DNA of 64,000 nucleotides from Membranipora membranacea (taxonomy: Eukaryota > Bryozoa > Gymnolaemata > Cheilostomatida > Membraniporidae). The DNA lies in assembly GCA_914767715.1 (NCBI GenBank), contig OU612069.1, forward strand, positions 21,637,387-21,701,386. Reading direction: 5' to 3'. The translations under genes were made by a program, and so were the position numbers. A model generated the notes under the pieces. That model saw only the letters and a list, made by a program, of their open reading frames with translations. It did not search any database and was not told the origin of the DNA. Each line of letters begins with the position of its first letter. Within the stretch, counting starts at the first letter, position 1. Shown piece after piece: positions 25,343-37,550 of the stretch.

Positions 25343-25902
25343 ATTGTGAGCTGATATTAAAACTGAGTCCCCAGTACTTGTAACTTTTCCTGTTCAGTCC
25401 TATTATGACATATTATCCTTGTAATTGAGCACAGGCCTCTCACTTGTTTCCTGGTAGTTATCTTCAATATTTTATGAATCACTTTGGCCTACTTGGCAAT
25501 GCTCCCAAATGATAACGTTCAACTTTGTTTATTAATTTGATTTGGCGGCTTAAAGTCTATGGGAATTGGGGAGTCCCCTAACTGCAATTTTTTTATATGG
25601 GGAAACACCATGAAACAAATCGTTTTCAAGTTATATTATATGATTTTATGCCAAAAGATTGATAAAAGCCTGACAATGATTAATTTTTTTTGGGGAAACC
25701 CCTAACTGGTAATGTTTTATATGGGGAACTCACATTCTTTGTACTGTTTCCTGCTGTGTGGCAAGCCAGCAATTCAGGTTGAGCCAGAGCAGCATACATG
25801 GATTGACCAGGAAAGGTTAAAGGTCTTTTTCTCAATCCCCTTGTTGGGAATGTTTCATTTGTAAACTTTTCCCTGCGGTGTTTAAGTCCTTGAAGTGTGA
25901 TG

Positions 25903-26205
25903 CAGTCCCGGCCGTGGCAGATGTTTACAAAAACATCTTCATTTCAATCCATTGTCAAAATTATTGCCTATATAATAGGGGATAATGTTGATAGGAATGT
26001 GATATTGGCACAAGTTTAAACTCAAACGTATCATTCATGTCTTTGGATTATGAGCTAGTCACATTGTTCTGAAAGCGATCCTAGACTAATCTGTTTGTCA
26101 AATAGTATTTGGGAGTACATAGCCAGATTTGCTTTCAAATCCATGCAAAGGATTCTATGTGTGCAATTTGCACTGTATATCAGCGTTCCTGATACAGAAA
26201 CAGCA
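25903..26205 (+). repeat. SINE-like copy, left arm of an inverted pair
   Basis: Begins with AGTCCCGGCCGTGGCAGATG, the end of a tRNA-like head, then a body with CTTTGGATTATGAGCTAGTC and AGACTAATCTGTTTGTCAAA. The body is repeated in opposite orientation at 26,995-27,265, and a fragment occurs at 34,083-34,145. It is a 5'-truncated copy of a dispersed family. An open frame on its minus strand is not coding. Confidence 0.65.
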
Positions 26206-26994
26206 TAAGAATATAAATAACAACAGGGAGTAACAATCAAATAAAAATTTCCATCATATTTTGGATATTCTGTAATTTTAAAACAGCTTTCATATAATCA
26301 CGAATATATATGACAGGCATCTGTGTCACCTCAATAGCAGGGAATCGTGACACAATATGCGATGTGAATGAAGCGACAGCAGCTGGTCACGGACATCAAA
26401 GGGCGCATAAGAGTTATAATGCTAGGGCTTTATGCATATCTGGGCCTTGTACCAATTCAAGAGTAGTGCAGCTTTTCAAACACCATTCTTTATCACCCAA
26501 AATCACCTACAAAAACTCATGAGCTTCAACAGTTTTGTGCTTATTAGCTACACCACCCTACCCCTGCCTGCCCTCAGATTTCAGTTTTCAATATTGTATG
26601 GTAGAGAAAAAGGTTGCAATAGCAGCACTATTCTCCCATTTCATTATATTGTACAAGAAAGCAAATACTTTTGATTCAAAATTCTACTGACAGGCATCAA
26701 ATTACACCCAATAGTTGAAGCCGGTTGAGATAAATATCCTGCCCTGATCCCGACTGTTCTTAACAGCTTTTTCAATTTACTGGTCTATTATCACACCATA
26801 AAGTGATATATTCCCGCAAATAATAAGTTTGATCAAATTCTTTTATCAAGTTTCAGTTTCAAAGTTACAGATTTTTGTAACTAAATGCTTGCAAGGCGAA
26901 TTTTTGGGCAAAATGTTGCAATTACAGGAGAAAATGTATTCAGAAATGATTTTTTTAATCATGATTCCCTGTTGACATTAATATTCTAATGGTT

Positions 26995-27265
26995 TTCTGT
27001 ATTGGGAACGCTGATATACAATGCAGATTGCACACATAGCATCCATTGCATGGATTTTAAGGCAAATCTGGCAATGTCTTCTCAAATTAGTATTTGACAA
27101 ACAGATTAGTCTAGGTTTGCTTTCAGAACAATGTGACTAGCTCATAATCCAAAGACATTTGAGTTGAAACTGGCGCCAATATCACATTCCAATCAACATT
27201 AATCCTAATTATATAGGCAATAATCTTGAGGATTGATCGAAATGAAAATGTTTTTGTAATTCTGC
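26995..27265 (-). repeat. SINE-like copy, right arm of an inverted pair
   Basis: The reverse complement of this block aligns along about 270 bases with 25,926-26,205 (shared GGATTATGAGCTAGTCACAT and TTTGTCAAATA). Divergence is about 15 percent by eye. The two could pair as a long hairpin if transcribed together. Confidence 0.65.
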
Positions 27266-27937
27266 TTCCAAATACTTGTTTGTGATTGGATGCCTAGCCA
27301 AATCGGAAAATCCTATATCAAGCCTCCAGCGATGGCCTGAAAGCCTTCTAAGTAGCTAATATTAAGTCTTTAACGCCTGCGCCCGCCCTGCATGGTACAG
27401 TCTGCTATCGGACACTGACAAAACAAGATTTGAGAGTATCCAGCGCTCTGTTAGTCAGATTTTGACGCCCTTCACTGGCAACTATGAACACTGAACAGAG
27501 GCTTGGCAATGTAGCACTGCAAATCATCTCAACTTTCCTGCGCGCCTCTTGCAGTGAAAACTTCACCATTATAGCCGAAGACAATCATCACCACCTGAAC
27601 TCTCGTATTAAAATAAATATAAAGAAAAAGTCTGCTCGTGGAGCAAAAATAGATAAATACAGGCCATCCATGTGTAGAACCACAAAGAGACAAATAACCT
27701 TTTCCCTCTAGCTGGTTTGCGATTTGTCACCAAATAAATATTACAGGAGTGTATATATAAATTGACAGGAATATTAACGGATTAATATTGATCTTGTGTC
27801 GATCTTGAGTGGTCCCAATTCATGAACATTAAGGCAACATGGACACCTTGGCAAGATGGCTGAAAGGGATAATATTGCACAATTAACAATGAGAGTGTTG
27901 ATTGTTAGTATTTGCTACTATTATCTTAAATTATTGG

Positions 27938-28052
27938 TACAGCTCTATTCATCCTAACAGTCAATGTAATGAATTTTATAGCAATTTGGGAAGATAACTC
28001 TTACAAACAAAACCTTATTCGTCACGAACAAAATCTGTAGTGTCAATCCAGC
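27938..28052 (-). repeat. Right member of an inverted repeat pair
   Basis: Reverse-complement partner of 23,466-23,580. It carries CTCTTACAAACAAAACC and CGTCACGAACAAAATCTGTA. It lies about 230 bases upstream of the TRIM-like start codon, so it may overlap that gene's promoter region. Confidence 0.6.
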
Positions 28053-28284
28053 ATGAAAATAGTTTGATTTGATGCAGTCCTAAGGCTGTAAACAGTGCTG
28101 TGAGTGCCAACAAACTTAGAATGCTGGTGAAAAATTTTTGATTACAGACAACTAAAACTAAAGAATTGCTAGTTGTTAAAAGAGCAGGCAGCAGTGTGCA
28201 AGTGATACAAGCATAGTTATAATCAATTGTTATTAGCGGTTGATATATGTGAGAGAGTATTAATGCAAAGTGAAGAATACTGAA

Positions 28285-31200
28285 ATGGCTGAAGTAAGGA
28301 AAGATCAGATTGATAGCTGCGGATACTGTCTCACAAAGATTTTTGAGATGGTAGATCCAAGAAAGCTATCATGTGGGCACACTTCCTGCTATGGATGTCT
28401 TGATGAGGCACTATTGACAGGGGTTGCTGCTACAGAAATGGGAATACTGACCATTGCCTGTCCAGTGTGCAGGTAAGTGGGAATGTCAACATCAATATCG
28501 ATGTAGAATCTCATTTTGGCGAAGCTCATGTAAATAAACTATCTGTCAAAATTCTCAATGATATATTGCTGCTCATATAACATTCTTTTCTTAAATGTAT
28601 GTCTCAGCGGCAGCATGTTTTACACACATGAGCATGAGCAAAGTTTGTACATTAACTAACTACCCATATCTCTTCTTTACCAGTACCCCACACTCTAGAT
28701 ACGATATAGAAGGCTCAACTAAGAGAACTCTAACTGAGGATGAGGGCCTGACTCTGCCACCGCCTTTGCCTCCAGCCCTGCCATGTGATAGCGAGAGCTG
28801 CCTAGAAGAATCTGTGACATACTGCATGACCTGTGTGATGAAGCTGTGTAAGGAGCATAAGCAGGTGAGTGATTCATCTCAATAGGCCTGAGTTTTACCT
28901 CTCAGAAAACTGAATAAGGCAGTCTTGCTTTATTGAACAGCTAAAGAAAACTGTAATGATAACCTTTCAACAAAATTTTTTGTTATCGCATGCCAATACA
29001 TTTCTGGGAAGTCAATTAGATCCCAATCCAAGGATCAAAGGAGGGCTCCAGTTCAGATTCACTTTCTCCCATCCCTATCCAGGTTGACAGATCAACCAAT
29101 TCCGATTCTGTACCTGTGCTCTATTTTGGCGCCATATACATCAGAAAAGTTAGTTTAAATTTATAAGGAAGAATTTGATGTCATTAATGGGACACTCATA
29201 ATCAATGCCCTATCAATCAATAATGACTGATTTACATTTGGCAATTTTTCTCAATTAATAGTTGTTACGTTACTAAAATCATTATAGCTAAATTCCTCAA
29301 CTATATTTGACTCTGCTGGTAGATTTTTAAAAAATTGTAGGGATGCAATAATTTTGACTACTATCTCCTATTGCCGGAGTTCAGTTTTTAGTTAAATGAC
29401 AGTGTCACAATGTGTGCCACATCAGATGTACTGCATAATATTGATTTTCTAGTGAATTATAAATCAATAGACCATAAATCACCATACTTAATGTTATTAA
29501 ATATGGCTCTATGTAGCCTGTCTTGACAAGACATACTATGCTCAATGTAATTACCGTGATGTCAAAAGTTATAAGGATGTAAAATTGAGCTTAGCAAATT
29601 GGTAAAAGTAAATTACAAAAAGAAAAGTTTGTCATTTTATTACACCCCGTACGAGTAAACAAGTACTCAGTCTCTATATTTAATGCTGGATCTGAATTAC
29701 AATCCATATTTAAGGTTGGGCTGTTTTGAGAATTGTTGTCTCTTTCTGAAGGTACATGAGCAGTCCCAGAAGCTTTTCTTTAGAACAGCACACAAGCTCA
29801 TCCCAATAGACGAATACGAGCTGACTCCGAAGAAGTACCAGGTGAAGAAATGTCCAGAACATGAAGTCAAGAGTATTGAATGGTGCTGCAAAAACTGTCT
29901 GCAAACGTATTGCAGCTATTGCAAACCTGACAAACACTGTGAGTGAACTTCGCTTAAACAATGAATTTTTTTAAGCTGAAGCAATCATTCCATAGCTTTT
30001 TCCCTGTTACTTACACATTTTATATCTGAAAGAAGAAATAATAAAATTGTTGGACTAGCGATATAACAAAAGTTTTTACTCCTACTTTTCTATTTTGTCT
30101 ATGAAACTTGAAAGGTATGCGTCAAACTACCAGATACCAATTACAAGCTCATGATTTGCTTGGTATCAAAGAGTGTGCTGAGGCGGTGAAGCAAAGATAC
30201 CACAAACAACTACAGAGACTATCGGACACGATGACCCAACTGACTAGGCGTGACAAGGCAACCTGGCGGAGACTTGACATGGTAGAGAGAGATGTTGAGA
30301 GAATGAAGAGAGATGTAAGAAATACTGCAAAGGTCCAGGTTCGAGACTTATGATTTCATGAGACAACAAGATGCATGGTTCTAATCGCCTTTAAAGGGCA
30401 TTCATAGGGATCTTGGATAATACATATAGGAGCTTAACTAATTCATTTTAAAGTTTTTATTGACCTGAACTTTTAGAATATCCCATACTCCTATCAAGGT
30501 GAGTTTATACTAGGACGTTTTTTTGGACGATTTTAGCAATGCTAACATATTTTGGAGAGATGTCTTCCCGTCGTGCAATTTCTGAGCATTTTTAGCAATA
30601 TTTTCAATTTCTGAAAATAAAATGCTGTTTTCTCTTTGTCCTAACTAAGGTTATGATACCAGCGTTGACCGATTTGGACATTTACTATACCGTTGGAAAG
30701 CTGCTGAGCTACAGATCGCTAATAGCTCATCAAAAACGTGATTGGATGACGTTGCGTCATTTTATCGGAGAAATGAGAATAGAATATGGCACTATGTATT
30801 AGTCTTCCTCAAATTATACCACACAGAATGCCGAAAAACACCTTAAATTGGATGTTCTGGGCATTCGGTGGGGTATAATTCGAGGAAAACTAATACATAG
30901 TGCCATATTCTGTTGGCATTTCCTGTTTGTACTAAGCAACTTCGCATGTGAGAATTTTCAAAATAAATTTGTCTGGCCTTAGTGCTGGACCTTTTGACAG
31001 CATGTTTGACGTTATTGATAAATGGCTCAAAATGTATCTACCTTTGATGGTCTATGCTGATATTGATACATTTGATATACTGCTGAAATTTGTGGTGTGC
31101 GTCATTTTAACAGCAATATGGTGGAAAAATGCAAAAAATTTGGCCCTTTTTTATTTGAACTGTCTCAAATCGTTGCTTAAAATTTCGCATTATATCATCA

Positions 31201-32485
31201 AAGTTAAAAAACAACACGCATTATGACGTGACGTAAAAAGCCATTTTGGGCTCATCAAATATTATTTTCAACCTAAAATTAGGATGAACTATGTCTCTAT
31301 TAATGAATGTAACCTGTTTAGAAATTTGTAGCAATCAATGTAGCGCAGCCATCCACTTTGCTAAAAACAGCCTTTTCGGCCTCATTTCTCCAATAAAATG
31401 ACGTAACGTAATCCAATCACGCTTTTGATGAGCAATTAGCGATCAGTAGCTCAGCAGCTTTCCAACAGTATATAAAATGTCCAAATCGATCAACGCTGGT
31501 ATCATAACCTTAAGTGTTGACCGATGAGAATATTGGAAAAAGAAGACAACTTTGAAATTTTTGTCAAAACGCTCGCGAATTTTAAAAACACTCAGAAAAT
31601 GTTGCATTGGTAGACAAATACACAAAAACGTCCAAAAAACGTTAACATGGCTAAAAATGCCAAAAAAACATCCTAGTATAAACTCACTTTTACGGAATTG
31701 AATTGAAAGTCATCGGGCAAAATGCTATAATAAAACAATGAATGATCTCATGGCACAAACCATTCTATGTGCAGAACAGTCACGGTATTTTGATCTCAAT
31801 AGTTTTTATTTCAGATCAGCGAAATTCAATCCAATGCTGATGCCTTGCAGAGACGAATTGATGACTTGTTTAATACATGTAACAAGGAGGCAAACCAGAT
31901 AGCGGACTATGTGATAAACAAGAAATCAGCTTTAGATGATATGTATACAGAAATACTAACTCACATGCGCAAAGAGCATGATATTGACATCATTGAAAGG
32001 GAGTATGATATTACTAAATCCGTCTCTCAAGAGATACTGCTGAAGAAGTCTCTGTTGACTGTACCAAAATTAACTGGAACAGGTAAGATCGAACATTTAG
32101 TAGAACATGAAGTACTACATACAACACTGCAGACATGACAATGTCTAAATGAAGCATTGCATGGCATTTTCAGGGGTAATGCAGAACATTATATTGCAGC
32201 GGATTTGAGCTTTTTACCTGTAAATTTAAGCTGTACAAATCCCATTAGCTGGATTTGTTGGATACAAAAATGGTTCGCAGGTAGAATAATAATTATAACT
32301 ATGTTTTCCATGTAATAGATATAATGTTCTGTTTATACTTAGGAGCACCGTTGCCAGAAGCATATGCAGTGCAAGTGGATCATATTGATGTCTCGACGCC
32401 AACTTTTGCTGTTCAAGACTCACTCTCAGCTTATGTCCATGCTCAAAGGAGACCTAGAACCTTGAACTACTATGCTCAAAGTTGA
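28285..32485 (+). CDS. TRIM-like RING / B-box / coiled-coil protein, complete (396 aa)
   Basis: Likely E3 ubiquitin ligase or scaffold. Exons: 28285-28472, 28684-28864, 29752-29938, 30115-30338, 31815-32082, 32343-32485. Phases agree and the sum is 397 codons with TGA. RING (C3HC4) uses C12, C15, C30, H32, C35, C38, C59 and C62. A proline-rich linker (PPPLPPALP, 88-96) leads into B-box 1 (C97, C102, C110, C113, C118, H121). B-box 2 (157-186) reads CPEH...WCCKNC...CSYC...KHC. A charged coiled coil follows at about 200-340. The tail is about 50 residues with no PRY-SPRY, NHL or filamin domain. The start ATG (GAAATGG) follows an intergenic repeat. The exon 4 donor (CAG|GTTCGA) is weak. Intron 4 carries a large foldback element. 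The ligase activity is inferred from the intact RING. Confidence 0.85.
30497..31689. mobile_element. Foldback element with about 300 bp terminal inverted repeats
   Basis: The left arm (30499-30775) starts GTGAGTTTATACTAGGACG. The right arm (31384-31687) reads the same inward with GTGAGTTTATACTAGGATG. Both contain AAGGTTATGATACCAGCGTTG, a TTGGAAAGCTGCTGAGCTAC block, and TCATCAAAA. The centre has no open transposase frame, so it is non-autonomous. It lies in intron 4 of the TRIM-like gene. No clear target duplication was found. A solo fragment of the arm lies at 33,120-33,185. Confidence 0.75.
30781..30911. repeat. Nested hairpin inside the foldback element
   Basis: Arms of about 52 bases (30781-30832 and 30860-30911) are near-perfect inverted copies, starting AGAATATGGCACTATGTATT, with a 27-base loop. 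It sits next to the inner end of the left arm of the larger element, as if a small MITE had inserted into it. Confidence 0.7.
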
Positions 32486-32489
32486 TTGT

Positions 32490-33470
32490 CAGCTTAATTT
32501 TAACTTGTACAAACGATGATGGCATGCGGAACGTGCCTGACTCCATCTGGAGCCTTATGCTCAGGTAATCTGTTGATTGGGATTGTGCCATATCAGGTGT
32601 ATAGTAGAATAATCAAGAAATATAATTGGAGGAACAAATATTTAATGTTATCAACTCAGAAGCCAAAACCAGAAGGAAGTATAAAACAATAATGAAGTTT
32701 AAACAAACACTATAAATCTTATCTACTTGTATGTATCATGTCAAGGTTTTCTACTATTTGTAAGAATATAAAAATGTTATAGAGTGTAAACTAAAACTAA
32801 GATTAGGCACAGGCTAATAAGAGTTGTCCTACTACTTTTAACGGGGGGATAACTCTAAAGTCCTATGACAGGATTTGTGGTTGCTACTATTTACATCTTA
32901 ACATAATCTTCTTCTTCCTTCACAGAGTTCTTTTTATCTTTTCTCATCCGACAAAGAACTGATTACTGATGTCATTTATACCTCACCTATTCTAAACTAG
33001 TTGAGCAGCTGGTGAACTATAATCAAATTTTTTCTCAGATCCTTTATTGCTACACTTAAATACATAAGAGTGACTCTCCTTGGGAGTTTCCAGGTTATCA
33101 ATAAACATCATCATTATCAATGTTAAGGTTATGATACCAGCGTTGTCTGATTTGGATTTTTTTATATCGTTGGAAAGCTAATCGAACACTGATTCTGAAA
33201 ATATTGGTTTCGGTATGACGTCATGTCATGACGTTGTGCTTTTTTGATAAAAGGCAGGATAATCGTCTTTGAGGAGGATTTCTTAGGACTATGTGGTGCA
33301 GATACTATTGTTCATATCATACTTTCAACTGCATAATTATCACAAGAAGCCTCTGAAGCACCCACGAGGGGCAATTACTGGATCCTGTAGCATTAAACAC
33401 CAGAGGAAAAACCATCTTTTTATCATTGGTTATTAGCTTATTTAGGTTGCTTTTGTTAAATGGATGAGGA
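32490..33470. other. Intergenic region with a repeat fragment
   Basis: No exon seen. 33,120-33,185 carries AAGGTTATGATACCAGCGTTG and TATCGTTGGAAAGCT, shared with the foldback arms in the TRIM intron. CAATAAACATCATCATTATC near 33,095 could be a poly(A) signal or a retroelement tail. Confidence 0.45.
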
Positions 33471-34071
33471 TCCAATGCGATGCGTGCCACACACAGAAAA
33501 GACAGGTTATTTACTTCGAGAAGACCTTATGCTACATGTCATGCATTGTCAGAACGGCCGCTGAGGTTTCAACAATTTAAGATGAGACTTATGAGATATG
33601 ACTATAAAATATTCCATACACCTGGGAGTAAAATGTTTATAGCTGATTTACTCTCAAGGCCACCGACTGAACAAGAAGTAGCTAAGATATCAAGGATGAA
33701 ATGCACGTTAGGACAATAATATTTGCGGAAGGAGATGCATTGGTGGAAGAGATAAAGAGACATGCCGAAGTGGATGAAGATTATAAGGTGATTTTGAAGG
33801 CTATGAAAGAGGGGCGGCCGAAAACAGTAAAGGGAGAGCTGAAGTAGGTGAAGGGCAACATGGATCTTCTGAGTGAGAAAGACGGCCTAATTGTGATGAG
33901 ATCCAAACTGTTCATCCCTACAGCAATGCGAGAGAACATGCTGCTGCGCTTACATTCCATTCACCAGGGTATGGTCAAAACTTATCGCAGGAGTCAAGAC
34001 TCTGTGTGGTGGCCGCCTATAAGAAAGGAGATTATTGAGATGGTAGAAGAATGCCCGAAATGTATTAACTG
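33440..34071 (+). mobile_element. Ty3/Gypsy retrotransposon fragment (RNase H end, integrase zinc finger)
   Basis: 33480-33719 reads the end of the reverse transcriptase/RNase H block (LRFQQFKMRLMRYDYKI, then PGSKMFIADLLSRPP). A frame change and one stop (TAG at about 33,845) separate it from 33848-34071, which has the HHCC zinc finger of integrase (HSIHQG...CPKC) and SVWWPPIRKEI. The catalytic core is absent. It is a dead internal fragment with no LTRs. Confidence 0.75.
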
Positions 34072-34082
34072 ACAAATTTGTT

Positions 34083-34145
34083 ATTGGAAGCAGAATTAGA
34101 CACACATCTTCATTACAACCAATCCTATAAATATTATTGCCTTAT
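34083..34145 (+). repeat. Fragment of the 26-27 kb SINE-like family
   Basis: GGAAGCAGAATTAGACACAC followed by TTCATTACAACCAATCCT and ATTATTGCC matches the edge of the repeats at 25.9 and 27.2 kb. It begins right after the Gypsy fragment. Confidence 0.45.
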
Positions 34146-34421
34146 AAGCAAGTAAAGTCAGAGGAGTTGAATCAGAGGTTTAGCAATAGATAGCTTTCAC
34201 TGTATGGATTACTATTATAGAGTCAACTCTGATAATAACACTCTGCTGCATGCTATGTAATTAAACCCTTTTGTCTTGACGCCATAGAGTGATTTAAATG
34301 TCACATCATGCATGATGATGGCATTTTATCTGTTTTTTCCTTTTTATGTTGATTTATGTCTTTCAATGAATTGATTCATGGGTGTCCTAGTACTATTAAA
34401 AGTGAATTGATTATTAATAAA

Positions 34422-34597
34422 GATGTATGCACCGGAGGGTGCTGGGAGCTGGAACAATCATCCTTGAAAGCTCCCCCAATGGGATTCGAACCCACGTCTC
34501 TTGCGGCACTAATCGCCTGGCAATGAATTTCAAGCGCGCTAACCGATTGCACCATCTCACCATCCCCAAAAAAGAATGGGTTGATGGCGCTAATTAG
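34422..34597 (-). repeat. tRNA-derived SINE, copy 1 of a pair
   Basis: Minus strand: GGTGAGATGGTGCAATCGGTTAGCGC (A box) and CGTGGGTTCGAATCCCATTG (B box), with a body containing CAGCACCCTCCGG at the far end. The flank CCCCAAAAAAGAATGGGTTGATGG is shared with copy 2. Confidence 0.7.
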
Positions 34598-34809
34598 CCT
34601 ACCCGCTATTCACTACTCAGAGTTGTGTTCTCTCGTTCCATAGCTTATACCACTCCACCATTGCCAGCCTATGCAACACAGCGTACGTGTTAGGGTTGTT
34701 GGCCTTACATAGCCAATTGCTGGGACCCCTTGTAGTGAGTTTATAGCTGTCTTTCCAGCTTTTCAGCATGTCTTTCCATGAGTCAGTCAGAAGATGAGTA
34801 CACAGAAGA

Positions 34810-34983
34810 GGTATACACCCGAGGGTGCTGGGGGCTAGAAAAATCAACCTTGCAAGTTCCCCTAATGGGATTCGAACCCACGACTCTTGCGACACTTATT
34901 TCCTGGCAGTGAATAGCAAGTGCGCTAACCGATTGCACCATCTCACCATCCCCAAAAAAGAATGGGTTGATGGCGCTAATTAG
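34810..34983 (-). repeat. tRNA-derived SINE, copy 2 of a pair
   Basis: Same family and orientation as 34,422-34,597, about 387 bases downstream. Both share the 24-base flank including AATGGGTTGATGGCGCTAAT, so either the flank is part of the SINE or the pair arose by segmental duplication. Confidence 0.7.
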
Positions 34984-35501
34984 CATTAGCATCGAGCTTA
35001 TTCTTATGATTCAGAATTCAGATTTGTATTGGAATTTATAGGAATCAGACAAAAAATTGAAAGTGTTACCCACAACATATGTTCTAGCAGATCACTCTTG
35101 TAACATAAACACTTCACTTTTGTCATGGTGACACTTCAGTACTAAATTCCATCACTCAGGCTTGATTACACTTTCTAGCACTGATTTCTAGCAATAGGAA
35201 TATATCAAACTTCATAAATAATGAAGAGTGTTTTCAATGGTCTAAAATGATTATAGCCATGGATGCACTGGAACGATAAGAAATTCAGAAAATTAATACC
35301 ATATGAGTGACCTAAGAAGAAACAGGAGGAAATGAAGTACAGCAGGCTTTGGGATACATGTTGTTGTTGATCTGCAATCTATGTTGAAACCTGCATCACA
35401 ATGCAGGGTGGTTCAAATCAGTTCTGGACAGAATCTAAAACTCCAACTGCACTTTATGGATACTCCAACATAATCAGATTGACAGCAAAAGAACCAGCAT
35501 G

Positions 35502-37550
35502 ATGCCTGACAACATCAGACCAAAGTTTTTCTGGTTGATGCTTGCTACAGTGTGTACATCAATGTTCTTATGCGGTACACTAACATCTGGAGGTATTGCT
35601 GTCCTCACCAATTTCTGGACTAAGATATTTGCTCTACAGCCTAACGTGGTCGCCTGGGCGGCATCAGTCAACGGAGGGGCATTCATGCCCACAGGTATGT
35701 CAAACTAATTCAGTGGAGTTATATCATTGCTTTTCATTTGTATCATACAGCTATCGATATAATGATGGCCATCTTTTTATATCATCTCTACCAGAATTAT
35801 TTAGCAATACCTGGGGTACTTCATTTACAAGATTATGTTGTATTATATTAATTCAACTTTAACTAATGTTTAGGTCAGCTGAATGCTATGCTGTTACGCG
35901 CAATCGGACTATGGAAGACACAGATAATAGCAGCTTCAGTGAGCCTCATTGGATCTTTCGCTCTCGCTTTCTCAACAGAGTTCTGGCAAAAGTCTTATGT
36001 TATGGGTTCCTCCAAGGTAACTTAACCATTCAATTATGGAGTCTTTTGCATGTGTAGTATAATATTGTAAACTGTCTCAAGACACTTGACTATGGTAAAC
36101 TGTGCCAGGGATACTTTACAATAGAAACAGGACTATTGTTAGCTGTTTCTCCCATTATATACCGCCCTCCTGAATTGAGATGCTTAATTGATATCTTTTC
36201 CATTATGGAGTTGCCTTTGACCATGCTTGTAACATGACATGAATATTTATGATACCACCACGTTTGTCAGGAATCGAACACGCGATGAAAGACCAGCATT
36301 TTACCCACTGAGCTCTGTTTCTTCTCTGTGCCTAAGAGGTATCAGAATATTGTTTATACAGGCAAACTATTCAATTGATCAACCTCTTATCACAGGGTCT
36401 CACGAGGCAACTGAGCTTTATGCTTCCTATTTTGATAAATATCACAAATGGATGTAGTAACCATACAAACTTAGCAAAATGTGGCTTTTATGGAACATTG
36501 TGGTATTATAATACAGGCTCAGTCTACTCTATTGAACAATCGAACAGTTTCGATCCCGGCCAGCCTGTCAAATTAACTTGTTTGAGCATTTAATTACCCG
36601 ATTTAATAACTAACATTTAATTTTTGGGGTTTTAAAAAAATGACCTGCTGAAAAAATTGGTATAGGGCCACGTTCCAATGGCCACGTCCCAATGGCCCCA
36701 CCTAAGAATACGCCACTGATTCTGCCGATTGATCAACAAATTTAACTCTATCCATAGAGGCATTGCTTATCTGTATATTTGTATTACATAGGATATGCAG
36801 CCTCAATACTACACCTGGCCGCAACTGATGCTGTGAATATCTTCTTCCAAAGACACAAAGATAAAGTGTTTGCTGGAATTGTGCTCTCATTTGGATTAAG
36901 TACCTTGGTAACACCAATCCGTATGGAGCTGCTGATCGATAAAGTGTCTTATAGATGGGCTCTTATCATCTTTGCATTGCCAAACATTGTGTCGCTCCCC
37001 ACGGTGCTGCTTTACTACCTCACAGTACACAAGACTGGGCAAGCATGTGAGGAAAGTGAACAACTACTAGATCCCAAGGAAAGTCAGTATGGTATCCATG
37101 ACGGCAAAGTTTATAGTGATGACGAAACAGCTGATCATGATGATGCAGAGCCTGATAAAGTTGACAAGAGGAGAGAGGATGATTCGACTATCGTCTCTGA
37201 AGGCGCTACCAGGATAAATGTTTCTGAACAAACATCTGACAATGTAGACTCTAAAGAAATCAAATCCATTCTCAAATCATATGTCTATGTACTGAGTGAT
37301 CCAGTCCTTCTAGTGATACTTTGTTATATCCTTGTTTGAGGGATCGGGGAGTCTGGATTCCATACATTTCCTGTCAGCTTTGCAACCAATTTTAAAAAAA
37401 TGCTTTCTTTTTCAACGGATCAAGTTCTGTTATTGGACCGATAGCTGGTGGTTACTTTATTGAGGGTGTTGGGTTGCAGTTTGTTTATTATTTTTATGGA
37501 GCAACTTGTTTATGCGGTGCACTCATTCTCTTTCCATGTTTCATAAAAAG
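35502..37550 (+). pseudogene. SLC16-like (MFS) transporter, copy A, pseudogene
   Basis: First of three tandem copies. Blocks: exon 1 35502-35694, exon 2 35874-36016, exon 3 36792-37550, with the same splice positions as the intact copy B. Defects: exon 2 is 143 not 144 bases, a one-base loss after STEFWQ; TGA at 37337 replaces Gly in VGGIG; and about 310 bases covering several membrane helices are missing near 37,390, between SFA and FFFNG. The 3' end then runs into a 10 bp minisatellite. The remaining sequence still shows GYAASILHLAATDAVNIFF and KVSYRWALIIFALPNIVS, so decay is moderate. An alternative start ATG lies at 35499. Confidence 0.85.

Noticed and set aside
27860-27885. AAAGGGATAATATTGCAC as a second end of the TTAA palindrome family
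   Set aside because: Only about a dozen bases match and there is no TTAA or inverted partner.
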